From an uncultured bacterium (GTDB taxonomy: Bacteria; Cyanobacteriota; Vampirovibrionia; Gastranaerophilales; Gastranaerophilaceae), in the NCBI GenBank assembly GCA_902797965.1, contig CADBUY010000006.1, positions 37,011 through 101,010 of the forward strand: a DNA stretch of 64,000 nucleotides, given 5' to 3'. This document shows positions 25,950-34,469 of this stretch, one piece after another (position 1 is the first letter of the stretch; the number at the start of each line of letters is the position of its first letter). Under the pieces are notes generated by a model. That model had not been told where the DNA came from. It made no database searches and saw nothing but the letters and a program-made list of their open reading frames with translations. The position numbers and the translations under genes are program-made.

Positions 25950-27275
25950 ATGAAATTTTATATGCAGGTGCTTATTGCGCTTGGTTTGGGTTTAAAGCGT
26001 AACTGGCATATTTTCGCGGGCTTAGTTCTGGGTGTTTTGGTTGGTATATGGATGCATCATCACCCTCATACTGTTTTAATGAATACATTAACATTTGTAG
26101 GACAAGTTTTTATAAGATTAATTCAAATGGTTGTTATTCCGTTGGTTATATCTGCAATAGTTATTGGCATAACAAGTGTTGGAGATAGCAAACAAATAGG
26201 TAAACTCGGTTCTAAAATGGTCTTGTATTACGGAATTATTACCGTTGCAGCCGTTTCTATTGGTGCAGCGCTTGCACTTTTAATGCAGCCCGGATTAGGT
26301 GCTGCTCATTATATTAATGCTGATGTTGCAGGTGATATTCAGGCTAAGGTTGCAGCTACAATAGAATCTCAAAAAGGAAATTTACTCAATATTATATTAG
26401 GTTTTATTCCTAAAAATCCTGTTGAAGTATTTGCAAAAGGTGACATGGTTCCAATTATTGTTTTTGCGTTAATGTTTTCGATTGCGCTGGCAAAAGTCGG
26501 TGAAATAAACAGACCGCTCGTTAGTTTCTTTGAGTCAGTTTTTGCAGCAACAATGAAAGTAACTGATTGGATTATGTGTTTTGCAGCTCCCGGTGTTTTT
26601 GCATTAACTGCGATTGCAGTTTCTTCTTTTGGTGTTGATATTTTTGCCAGTATATCTAAGTATTTAGCAGTGTTAGCAATTGGTTTCTCTATTCAGTTTT
26701 TCTTAGTATATCCGATATTTTTAAAAATATTTTCTAAAGTTCCTGTTCTTATGTTATATGCAGCGATAGCAGAAGCTATGATGGTTGCATTTGGGACAGC
26801 GAGTTCTTCTGCAACTTTACCGTTAACAATAGCTTGTTGTGAAAAAAGAGGTATTTCTCATAAAGTTTCAAGTTTTGTGTTGCCATTAGGTGCAACGCTC
26901 AATATGGATGGTACTGCACTGTTACAAACTGTAGCTGTAATCTTCCTTGCACAAGCCTATGGAATTCCTCTTGGTCCATTTTTAGTTGTTCAAATTGCAC
27001 TATTGGCAATAATAGCATCATCTACTTGTGCAGGTATACCCGGTGCAGGTTTGATTACAATAGCTCTTGTGTTAAATGGTATGGGATTAAGTCCTGAACA
27101 ATTGGTAGCAGGCTTTGCATTCTTGTTTACAATTGAAAGAATTACCGATATGATGCGTACATTATTGAATGTTACTTCTGATGCTGTAGTATGCGCAGCT
27201 ATTGCTGATAATGAAAATGAAATTAATTATGATTTATTGAATAATCCGGAAGAATACGGTGAAATAATAAACTAA
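25950..27275 (+). CDS. Dicarboxylate/amino acid:cation symporter (DAACS, GltP/DctA type)
   Basis: 441 residues with eight or so hydrophobic segments and two re-entrant loops. Hallmarks are VIPLVISAIVIGITS, the serine-rich hairpin FGTASSSATLP, and NMDGTALLQ, which forms the sodium- and substrate-binding helix. A late block GIPGAGLITIALVL is also typical. It imports glutamate, aspartate or C4-dicarboxylates with protons or sodium across the inner membrane; the exact substrate cannot be fixed. AGAGAGGA precedes the ATG. A good terminator follows before ilvE. Confidence 0.93.
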   Translation: MKFYMQVLIALGLGLKRNWHIFAGLVLGVLVGIWMHHHPHTVLMNTLTFVGQVFIRLIQMVVIPLVISAIVIGITSVGDSKQIGKLGSKMVLYYGIITVAAVSIGAALALLMQPGLGAAHYINADVAGDIQAKVAATIESQKGNLLNIILGFIPKNPVEVFAKGDMVPIIVFALMFSIALAKVGEINRPLVSFFESVFAATMKVTDWIMCFAAPGVFALTAIAVSSFGVDIFASISKYLAVLAIGFSIQFFLVYPIFLKIFSKVPVLMLYAAIAEAMMVAFGTASSSATLPLTIACCEKRGISHKVSSFVLPLGATLNMDGTALLQTVAVIFLAQAYGIPLGPFLVVQIALLAIIASSTCAGIPGAGLITIALVLNGMGLSPEQLVAGFAFLFTIERITDMMRTLLNVTSDAVVCAAIADNENEINYDLLNNPEEYGEIIN

Positions 27276-27297
27276 TAATATTGTAAATAAAATTTAA

Positions 27298-27332
27298 ACA
27301 GACGGTAAAATTAACTCTCCGTCTGTTTTTTA
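27298..27332 (+). terminator. Terminator after the DAACS symporter gene
   Basis: AACAGACGG / CCGTCTGTT stem followed by six T and TATT. The ilvE promoter -10 (TATAAT, 27335-27340) starts directly behind it. Confidence 0.8.
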
Positions 27333-27362
27333 TTGTATAATATATTTGAAGAGAGGAAAGAT

Positions 27363-28385
27363 ATGGTTAAGGGTATTGATTGGAAAAATCTCGGATTTGG
27401 GTATACAAAAACTGACTATAGGTACGTTTCTAATTTTAAAGATGGTAAATGGAATGGTGGTGAACTCATACAAGATGATTTGGTTCACATTAGCGAATGT
27501 GCTTGCGTGCTACAGTATGCACAAACTTGTTTTGAGGGGTTGAAAGCATATAGAACGAAAGAGAATAAAATTGTATGTTTTAGACCTGATTTAAATGCAG
27601 AGAGAATGATGGCTTCCGCTGCGAGACTAGAGATGCCTCAATTTCCAAAAGAGAGATTTTTAGATGCAGTAAAGCAAGTTGTTAAAGCCAATATTGACTG
27701 GGTACCTCCGTATGGTTCAGGTGCTTCTCTTTATATTCGTCCTTTCATGTTTGGCTCAGACGCAATAATGGGAGTTAAGCCTGCTACAGAGTATCAGTTT
27801 AGAATAATAGTATCTCCTGTCGGACCTTATTTTAAAGGCGGAATGAAACCAATTGTTTTAAGAATTCCTGATTTTGACAGGGCAGCACCTCTTGGAACAG
27901 GTCATGTTAAAGCCGGTTTGAATTATGCTATGAGTTTACATGCTATAGTTGATGCTCATAAACAAGGTTTTAATGAAAATTTATACCTTGATTCTGGTAC
28001 AAGAACAAAAATTGAAGAAACCGGAGGCGCAAATATTATATTTGTAACAAAAGATAATACTGTTGTAACGCCAAAATCAAATACAATTTTACCATCTATT
28101 ACACGCCGTTCTCTAATGTACGTTGCAGAACATTATTTAGGACTTAAGGTTGAAGAACGCGAAGTATATCTTGAAGAATTATCTGATTTTAAAGAATGTG
28201 CTTTATGTGGTACTGCTGCCGTATTGTCGCCGGTTGGTAAAATTAACGACCACGGAAAAGAGATTCTGATTCCATCAGGAATGGAAAAAACAGGTGAGAT
28301 TACTCAAAAGTTATATAATACGCTGACAGGCATTCAAAAAGGTAATATTGAAGCTCCGAAAGGTTGGATTTTCCCTATTTCATAA
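27363..28385 (+). CDS. ilvE: Branched-chain amino acid aminotransferase
   Basis: 340 residues, a fold-type IV PLP enzyme that swaps amino groups between leucine, isoleucine or valine and 2-oxoglutarate. Recognisable blocks are YAQTCFEGLKAYR, YIRPFMFGSD, VKAGLNYAMSLHA (with the PLP lysine), IEETGGANIIFV and CGTAAVLSPVG. ATG 27363 follows GAGAGGAAAG; an earlier in-frame TTG at 27333 lies inside the promoter and is rejected. Together with VorDBAC it can feed branched-chain 2-oxoacids into acyl-CoA formation or the reverse biosynthetic direction. Confidence 0.95.
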   Translation: MVKGIDWKNLGFGYTKTDYRYVSNFKDGKWNGGELIQDDLVHISECACVLQYAQTCFEGLKAYRTKENKIVCFRPDLNAERMMASAARLEMPQFPKERFLDAVKQVVKANIDWVPPYGSGASLYIRPFMFGSDAIMGVKPATEYQFRIIVSPVGPYFKGGMKPIVLRIPDFDRAAPLGTGHVKAGLNYAMSLHAIVDAHKQGFNENLYLDSGTRTKIEETGGANIIFVTKDNTVVTPKSNTILPSITRRSLMYVAEHYLGLKVEEREVYLEELSDFKECALCGTAAVLSPVGKINDHGKEILIPSGMEKTGEITQKLYNTLTGIQKGNIEAPKGWIFPIS

Positions 28386-28395
28386 TCACCATAAA

Positions 28396-28423
28396 TTGAT
28401 TTTCTATAGAAAATTGTTATAAT
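28396..28423 (+). promoter_or_regulatory. Promoter for leaderless transcript of the FliK-like gene
   Basis: TTGATT (28396-28401), 16 bases and TATAAT (28418-28423); the ATG at 28430 coincides with the predicted +1. No Shine-Dalgarno sequence. Confidence 0.6.
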
Positions 28424-28429
28424 AAAACT

Positions 28430-29551
28430 ATGGATGGATTTAATGTTGGCAGAATACTTGCAGGTTTAAGAAACCCCGAAATTTATCTGAAAAGAATAAA
28501 GCAAGATAATATGGAACAAAGCATGAATAGCTTTAATTCTGCTTTTTCTCAGGCAAAACCGTCACCTCAAATGCTAAATCCTTTAAATTCTATGATTTTG
28601 AATAATCAGCTGCAAATGAATCAAATAGCAAGTATGGACCGATCTATTTATGTAAAAAATTTACTCGGTTTGCCACAGACATTAGGTGAAATACTAAAAC
28701 TTGCACAAGGTAATACTCCTATAAGTACAAATACATTAATCATAAATAACTTGAGTGATGAATTAATTAAAAATCAAAAAGCTCTTGCTCAAATATTTGA
28801 CGAAACAGCAGAACTTAATCCTGACAAAATCAATAATCAGATGATACAGCAACAAAATCAGGTAATGCAGCAAAAAGATGCAGTTGCTTTAATGTTTAGC
28901 GGGATGATAAATATGCCCGCAGTTTCAGAAATGATTTTGAAAAACAGTAAACACGCAATTGCAGGATTGATTATAGCTATGGCTTCCGCATCAAAACATG
29001 GGATGACAAGTGAACAAATAAATGAGACTCTTGGGATTATTAATTCCTGTGTTTCTATGGCAGAATCCGGTAATCCTGCTCAAACTTTAAAAAGTCTTAT
29101 GTTATTGTATCTTCCTTGGCTTCCATTAAATGAAGGAGTAGGTTTTGATTTAGAAGTCGAAGCAGATACAGGTGAGAATGAATCAAATGATTCAAGATTA
29201 ACAGTACTTATTCAAACCAAAAATTATGGTAATGTTAAGGGTGTATTTACTCTTACTACATCTAATTCAGTTGATATCTATATAATTTGTTCGGAGTCAT
29301 TTCCTAAAACACTCTTACAGCGAAGTTTGATGGATGAAGGAGCTTCTCATGCTATGACTATGACAATTGACGTAGAGGCCATAGAACCTAAAAAAGAAGA
29401 AACTGCTGAAAAACCGGAAGCAAAAGTTAATTTGTCTGCAACAAATGAAATGAATCCATATTTGCTGCTTATTGCCCATGCATTTATAAGAAACACTATA
29501 TATCTTGATTCTAATGCCATAGTTGAAGAAGAATCTACAGACGAGAACTAG
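28430..29551 (+). CDS. Unknown protein, possibly FliK-like hook-length control
   Basis: 373 residues. The N-terminal third is Gln/Asn-rich and probably extended. The C-terminal part (about residues 225-300) has LYLPWLPLNEGVGFDLEVE, then RLTVLIQTKNYGNVKGVF and SVDIYIICSESF. This order of strands recalls the C-terminal domain of FliK-like proteins of clostridial type, where a long unstructured ruler precedes a compact switch domain. It has no signal peptide. The match is weak and by pattern only; it could equally be a lineage-specific protein. Its 3' end overlaps the convergent MetE-like gene by 17 bp. A leaderless message is predicted. Confidence 0.5.
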   Translation: MDGFNVGRILAGLRNPEIYLKRIKQDNMEQSMNSFNSAFSQAKPSPQMLNPLNSMILNNQLQMNQIASMDRSIYVKNLLGLPQTLGEILKLAQGNTPISTNTLIINNLSDELIKNQKALAQIFDETAELNPDKINNQMIQQQNQVMQQKDAVALMFSGMINMPAVSEMILKNSKHAIAGLIIAMASASKHGMTSEQINETLGIINSCVSMAESGNPAQTLKSLMLLYLPWLPLNEGVGFDLEVEADTGENESNDSRLTVLIQTKNYGNVKGVFTLTTSNSVDIYIICSESFPKTLLQRSLMDEGASHAMTMTIDVEAIEPKKEETAEKPEAKVNLSATNEMNPYLLLIAHAFIRNTIYLDSNAIVEEESTDEN

Positions 29552-30590
29552 CAGGAATTTTCTTCCCTAACTGACTTTCAATCATAAGTGCTTTTTCTGC
29601 AAACAATAAAGGTATATTTACCAAATTGTCCTGTACAGATACGGTGCTATTTCTTAATAACAAATCAAGTGAAATCCCTTCTGCGGATAAATCTTCTATT
29701 GCTTTTGTAAATAGTTTATATGCTGTATCTACGTTCATACTTCTAATTGTTTTTTCATTATTAGCAGGTACTATTCCCCAATTAATATAACCACCTTTAG
29801 CTAAAAATGTTCCTAATCTGTCAGATATAATATTAAGGCTATTAGGATTATTATAAGCATCGAATGATATTAAGTCTACATTTGAATCCAATACTAACTG
29901 CCAATTACATTTTTCAAATGATTGAACTCCGATAAGTCCGCCGGCTTTTTGTATCTTTTGGAATATTTTTGTAAATAATGAAACAATTGTATCTTTTGTA
30001 ATATCTTCGTGATTTCTTTTTAATGAACCAAACTTATATAATTGTTGTTCTTCAAATAATAAGATTACTTTAGTTTCAGGTGACAATGATTTAATTTTAT
30101 TTATAAACCATAACGCTTTAACACCTATAGCTTGAATTATATATTTTCTGTATGCTTTTTCTCTCAACATTGTAGAGGTACTTACATTAAAAACTGCTTC
30201 AGCAAAAGAATATGCCCCCAGCAATCTGATTACTGTATATTTTGGCTGTATACGCTTAAGCATTTCTGTATACAATTCCCAGAATGGAGAACTTGAAGAG
30301 TATGCATCTAATTTATTTTCATCATCTGAATTAAATACTTGATCTAATTCTTGTGCACATTTAATAAAAGAAGAACTATAGCAGTCTTCAATAATTAATT
30401 TTTTGTCTTTATATGTAATTCCCGGTATATTTTCTACTGTCCTGTATATGACGTTGTCATTTGGATCAATTTTAGGAAGCTCAGCTAAATATGGAACGTT
30501 CTCATATAGACGCAGCATCATCTGCTTACATAATGTTACATCCTCGTATGGCAAATTTGATATTGGTAAATTTTTAAAATTTAGCTTCAT
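29535..30590 (-). CDS. MetE/UROD-fold protein lacking obvious zinc ligands
   Basis: 351 residues. A TIM-barrel pattern like cobalamin-independent methionine synthase or UROD-type proteins is visible: TVIRLLGAYSFAEAVF, VILLFEEQQLY, GGLIGVQSFEKCNWQLVLDS, VDLISFDAY and GGYINWGIVPANNE. In related methyltransferase-fold proteins the segment here reading GVQSFEKCNW carries a zinc-binding H-x-C; that pair is not present, although one Cys remains. The protein may therefore not transfer methyl groups by the usual zinc mechanism. GGGAG precedes the ATG. It lies just downstream of rplI on the same strand, after that gene's terminator. Confidence 0.6.
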   Translation of the reverse strand: MKLNFKNLPISNLPYEDVTLCKQMMLRLYENVPYLAELPKIDPNDNVIYRTVENIPGITYKDKKLIIEDCYSSSFIKCAQELDQVFNSDDENKLDAYSSSSPFWELYTEMLKRIQPKYTVIRLLGAYSFAEAVFNVSTSTMLREKAYRKYIIQAIGVKALWFINKIKSLSPETKVILLFEEQQLYKFGSLKRNHEDITKDTIVSLFTKIFQKIQKAGGLIGVQSFEKCNWQLVLDSNVDLISFDAYNNPNSLNIISDRLGTFLAKGGYINWGIVPANNEKTIRSMNVDTAYKLFTKAIEDLSAEGISLDLLLRNSTVSVQDNLVNIPLLFAEKALMIESQLGKKIPASSRL

Positions 30591-30607
30591 AAAGTCTCCC
30601 GTTTATA

Positions 30608-30650
30608 TTTAATAAAGACGCACCTGCAATTGCTAGCTGGCACGTCTTTA
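30608..30650 (-). terminator. Terminator of rplI
   Basis: On the minus strand AAAGACG (30649-30643) pairs with CGTCTTT (30620-30614), with GTGCC/GGTGC extending the stem, then TATTAAAT. It lies 22 bp after the rplI stop. Confidence 0.6.
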
Positions 30651-30671
30651 AATCTTTTTGATAATTGTTAT

Positions 30672-31169
30672 CTATGCTTCAGCTTCTTCTGAAAGTTCTT
30701 CTACAGTTTCTTTAACGACTTCTGATGCTGTAACAACAACTTTTAATTCAGTTTTAACTTTTGATGTTAATTTGATTAACATTGTGTATTCACCAATTTT
30801 ATTAATTGGTGAGTTTAATGAAACAGTTTTTCTATCGATTTCAATATTTGATTTTTCTTTAAGTTCTTCGCATAATTTCTTTGTTGTAATTGTTCCGAAT
30901 AATTTTCCGCTTTCACCTGCTTTTGCAGATAATTCGATTGAACCTAATTTTTCAATTTGTTCAGCTTTTGCAAGTGCTTCTTGATGTAATTTTTCTTGTT
31001 TAGCTTTGATTCTTGCAATATTTTGTTCTCTGTTTTTCAAAGCACCTTCAGTAGCTGCTTCTGCATAATTTTTAGGAATAAGATAATTTCTTGCATAACC
31101 GTCTTTAACGTTTACTAAATCACCTGCTTCACCAATATTCTGTACTTCTTTTTTTAATATAACTTGCAT
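30672..31169 (-). CDS. rplI: 50S ribosomal protein L9
   Basis: 165 residues. The N-terminal domain begins MQVILKKEVQNIGEAGDLV and contains VKDGYARNYLIPKNYA, the L9 signature. A long connecting helix and a C-terminal RNA-binding domain (KLFGTITTKKLCEELK) follow. The C-terminus carries an acidic tail (VKETVEELSEEAEA) beyond the usual length. The ATG at 31169 has GGAG upstream; longer in-frame starts do not. Confidence 0.96.
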   Translation of the reverse strand: MQVILKKEVQNIGEAGDLVNVKDGYARNYLIPKNYAEAATEGALKNREQNIARIKAKQEKLHQEALAKAEQIEKLGSIELSAKAGESGKLFGTITTKKLCEELKEKSNIEIDRKTVSLNSPINKIGEYTMLIKLTSKVKTELKVVVTASEVVKETVEELSEEAEA

Positions 31170-31290
31170 TTCTTTTCTCCTTTTGCTATTTTTGGCCAGT
31201 ATATTTTTATAATACATAAAATATAATTAATTGTCGAGTATTTCCACTAATTTATTGCAAAATTTTATAAAATGTTAATGATTGTTACAT

Positions 31291-32382
31291 TTATGTATTC
31301 CCATTATCATTATTTTTTAGTCTGTAGACATAAGCAAGTATTTCTGATACCGCTACATACAGGTCTGATGGAATTACTCCATCGACAGGTACAGTATTAT
31401 ATAATGCTCTTGCAACAGGTCTGTTTTCAACGATAGGAACGTTGTTTTCTTTTGCAATCTCTCTTATCTGGAATGCCAGATAGTCAACACCTTTTGCGGT
31501 AACTATTGGAGCAGGGGCTTTTGTTTTGTCATATTTTAGTGCAACTGCATAGTGCGTCGGGTTTGTTACTACGACATCTGATTGCGGTACTGATGACATC
31601 ATTCTTTGTCTTGCCATTTGCATTTGTATAGATTTAATTCTCGCCTTGATTTTAGGGTCTCCCTCAGTGTCTTTTTGTTCATCTTTTATTTCTTGTTTTG
31701 TCATTTTTATAGATTTTTCGTATTCATATTGTTGGTATTTTTTATCTATATATCCAAGAATCAGCATAGCAAGACACATGTTTATAATCATATTAATTAA
31801 AATCGATAAAATTATATGTAATGCAGTAACAGGTTCTAAGCCTACTAATCCCATCAGGTCCGCTTTCCTTGCATTAATAGCAGAATAACCACATGCAGCA
31901 ACAACTACAATTTTAATAATAGACTTTGCAAATTCAACAAGAGTTCTTGGCTCAAATGGATTAAACATTCTTTTTGCATTTTGAAGCATTCTTTTTGGAG
32001 AGATATTTTCAAACTTTATTTTAATTTTTTCTATCGCAAATACTTGGCCTACATCCATTCTGATAATGATTATCGCAAGGATTACTAGTAAAACAAAGAA
32101 AGGAAGTAAAATTATTCCTAATTGTCTGAAGTATGGTAATAATATTCCAAGTATATTTGTTGCATCTATATCAGTCATTGTTAAATGTGAAAATGTTTCA
32201 CGCATCATATTAAGAATTGCTTCCCCCATAAATCTCGCAAATACAGCAAGCAAAGCAACTCCTGCAACCATAACAAGTGCAGCATCCATATCGCGGCTTC
32301 TTGATACATTACCCTTTTCCCGTTCTTTCTGGCGTCGCCGCGGGGTAGCTTCTTCTGTTCTTTCTGCTGCTTCATTACCCAT
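31291..32382 (-). CDS. flhB: Flagellar export apparatus protein FlhB
   Basis: 363 residues. The N-terminal ERTEEATPRRRQKEREKGNV is the FlhB/YscU start; four membrane helices follow, and then a cytosolic domain. The autocleavage site NPTH lies in VVVTNPTHYAVALKY. Cleavage between Asn and Pro allows the switch from hook to filament export. The C-terminal block IREIAKENNVPIVENRPVARALY is intact, so full function is expected. It is the last gene of fliP-fliQ-fliR-flhB on the minus strand, 82 bp after fliR. Confidence 0.97.
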   Translation of the reverse strand: MGNEAAERTEEATPRRRQKEREKGNVSRSRDMDAALVMVAGVALLAVFARFMGEAILNMMRETFSHLTMTDIDATNILGILLPYFRQLGIILLPFFVLLVILAIIIIRMDVGQVFAIEKIKIKFENISPKRMLQNAKRMFNPFEPRTLVEFAKSIIKIVVVAACGYSAINARKADLMGLVGLEPVTALHIILSILINMIINMCLAMLILGYIDKKYQQYEYEKSIKMTKQEIKDEQKDTEGDPKIKARIKSIQMQMARQRMMSSVPQSDVVVTNPTHYAVALKYDKTKAPAPIVTAKGVDYLAFQIREIAKENNVPIVENRPVARALYNTVPVDGVIPSDLYVAVSEILAYVYRLKNNDNGNT

Positions 32383-32464
32383 TTAAACAAATTTCCTTTT
32401 TTGATTTGTGATTAATAATATTATATACCAAATATTGGCATTGTTTTTTTGTTATTTTAATATA

Positions 32465-33244
32465 TTAAAATACCTGAGCAATTTGAGTTAAGAATCTTTC
32501 TATGAGTACCCCTATGTATTCTGCCATTGGACGCATAAAAATAAGTGATAAAAGAAGTCCGAGGTAAATTTTTAACGGCATTGATACCATAAAGATATTC
32601 ATCTGAGGCATCATCTTTGATGTAAATCCTAATAATACATCTGTAATAAACAAAACACCAAATATTGGCAATGCAATGCTAAGACTAATATTAAACATTT
32701 GGCTGGTTATTGTTATTATATGCTGAACTAATGCAGGTGAAAATGTGAAAGTAAAGCCAATTGGCATTGATTTAAAGCTGTTATATAATGCAGCAAAAAG
32801 CCATTGGTGTGCTCCAAGTATTATAAAAATCATGCTTGCAAGATAAGTGTACGCTTGTGTAATTATCGGAGATGCTCCGCCGGAAGTTGGATTTAATGCC
32901 TGTGATGCGGATAATCCCATTTGTATAGCAAACATGTTGACACCTAATTCTACCCCAACAAAAATTATATTTGCACAAAATCCAATAGCATAACCGATTA
33001 AAAATTCTTTAAATAATACTACTGTTAATGCAGGCACCGATGTTGGTGCTACAAAATTTGTATTATATTGTACGATTGGGAATAAAATAAAAGCAATTAA
33101 TGCTGCTAACCAAACTTTTCCTTGCATTGGAATAGGATATGTAGAAAATAACGGTGCAGATGAAAACAGACCGCTTATTCTGGTAATTATAGCCATAAAC
33201 AATAATATATTTGTTGTTGAAAACAAAACATCCAGATTAAACAT
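32465..33244 (-). CDS. fliR: Flagellar export gate protein FliR
   Basis: 259 residues, standard length, with about six hydrophobic segments. RISGLFSSAPLFS near the N-terminus and LTVVLFKEFLIGYAIGF in the middle are characteristic of FliR/YscT. It forms the FliPQR export gate core in the inner membrane. Its ATG overlaps the stop of fliQ, so translation is coupled. Confidence 0.96.
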   Translation of the reverse strand: MFNLDVLFSTTNILLFMAIITRISGLFSSAPLFSTYPIPMQGKVWLAALIAFILFPIVQYNTNFVAPTSVPALTVVLFKEFLIGYAIGFCANIIFVGVELGVNMFAIQMGLSASQALNPTSGGASPIITQAYTYLASMIFIILGAHQWLFAALYNSFKSMPIGFTFTFSPALVQHIITITSQMFNISLSIALPIFGVLFITDVLLGFTSKMMPQMNIFMVSMPLKIYLGLLLSLIFMRPMAEYIGVLIERFLTQIAQVF

Positions 33245-33519
33245 TAAGCCCCGCCAATTAATTGTGGTATCATATCAAAAAATTCATTAGTTGTGGTTAT
33301 TACGATTCCGAACATCCATGGCAGTAAAAATATAAGAAGGATAACACAGCCAACAATTTTTGGAACAAATGTTAAAGTAGATTCTTGTATTTGTGTAACT
33401 GTCTGGAAAATACTTACCATCAAACCTAAAACTACACCGACAAGCAATATCGGAACAGATATTTCTAATGTTAATATAAACATTTTTTGTAAAAGTGTTA
33501 TAACTATATCCTGATTCAT
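33244..33519 (-). CDS. fliQ: Flagellar export gate protein FliQ
   Basis: 91 residues with two membrane helices. VPILLVGVVLGLMVSIFQTVTQIQESTL is the family core (the motif SIFQTVTQIQE is diagnostic), followed by FVPKIVGCVILL. It packs around the FliP pentamer in the gate. It overlaps fliR and lies 44 bp behind fliP. Confidence 0.96.
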   Translation of the reverse strand: MNQDIVITLLQKMFILTLEISVPILLVGVVLGLMVSIFQTVTQIQESTLTFVPKIVGCVILLIFLLPWMFGIVITTTNEFFDMIPQLIGGA

Positions 33520-33563
33520 TTCATTTACCTCAAATCTGTATAAATATTATTGTTACCGCCATT

Positions 33564-34319
33564 TTATGTAACAAAGCTTTCCACCAGAGATTTTACAACA
33601 AGATACCAGCCGTCTACCATTACAAACATAATCAGCTTAAACGGCAGTGCAATCATTGTTGGTGGAAGAAACATCATACCCATTGATACAAGCACTGAAG
33701 ATACGACAATATCAATTACAAGAAATGGCAGGTACACTACAAAGCCTATAGTGAATGCTGTTTTTAACTCACTTAATATAAATGATGGCAATAAAATATA
33801 CATAGGCACATCATCTCTTGTTTTTGGTTTTTCGATTTTAGCCATTCTGACAAAAAGTGCCAGTTCTTTTTCATGAGTTTGTTTAAACATAAAGTTTCTG
33901 AGCGGAATCGCACCTCTGTCTAACGCTGCTTGTTGTGTAATTTGGTTATTCATATAAGGCTGCAGTGCAGTTTCATTTATTTGATTAAGGGTTGGTGACA
34001 TTATAAAAAATGTTAAAATTAATGCCAAACTTGTTATTACTTGGTTTGGAGGTAAATTACCGGCACCTATCGCTTGTCTTGTTAAAGACAGTACTACAAC
34101 AATACGGATAAAACTTGTTGCCATTATAAATATACTTGGTGCAAGTGTTAAAATTGTTAACCATATAAGTATTTGCAATCCGTTTGAAAAATCTTGCGGA
34201 GTATTTGCCTGCTGCATTCCAATATTTATATTAGGGAATGTCATTGCTGCATCAGCAGGTAAAAAGAAAAAAAACATTACTCCCAATATTCCTATTATAC
34301 CTAATTTTAATTTACTCAT
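33564..34319 (-). CDS. fliP: Flagellar export gate protein FliP
   Basis: 251 residues. It has a cleavable N-terminal signal peptide (LKLGIIGILGVMFFFFLPADAA), as is usual for FliP, then PSIFIMATSFIRIVVVLSLTRQAIG and ILLPSFILSELKTAFTIGF, both diagnostic. Five copies form the pore of the export gate. FliO is not recognisable upstream. The start is preceded by AAGGGA. First gene of the export block; no sigma-28 site was found upstream. Confidence 0.96.
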   Translation of the reverse strand: MSKLKLGIIGILGVMFFFFLPADAAMTFPNINIGMQQANTPQDFSNGLQILIWLTILTLAPSIFIMATSFIRIVVVLSLTRQAIGAGNLPPNQVITSLALILTFFIMSPTLNQINETALQPYMNNQITQQAALDRGAIPLRNFMFKQTHEKELALFVRMAKIEKPKTRDDVPMYILLPSFILSELKTAFTIGFVVYLPFLVIDIVVSSVLVSMGMMFLPPTMIALPFKLIMFVMVDGWYLVVKSLVESFVT

Positions 34320-34469
34320 TTTTATCCCTTATGAATGTTTATACACTCTCTCCCATATATATACTAACAATTTCTGCCAATCATGGCAAATTTGTTTGTA
34401 TTGTAAAGTTTTTATAAGGAATAAACGTCTGCTAAGCTTTATTTTTATGTTTTTTTGCTTCTTTTTTCT

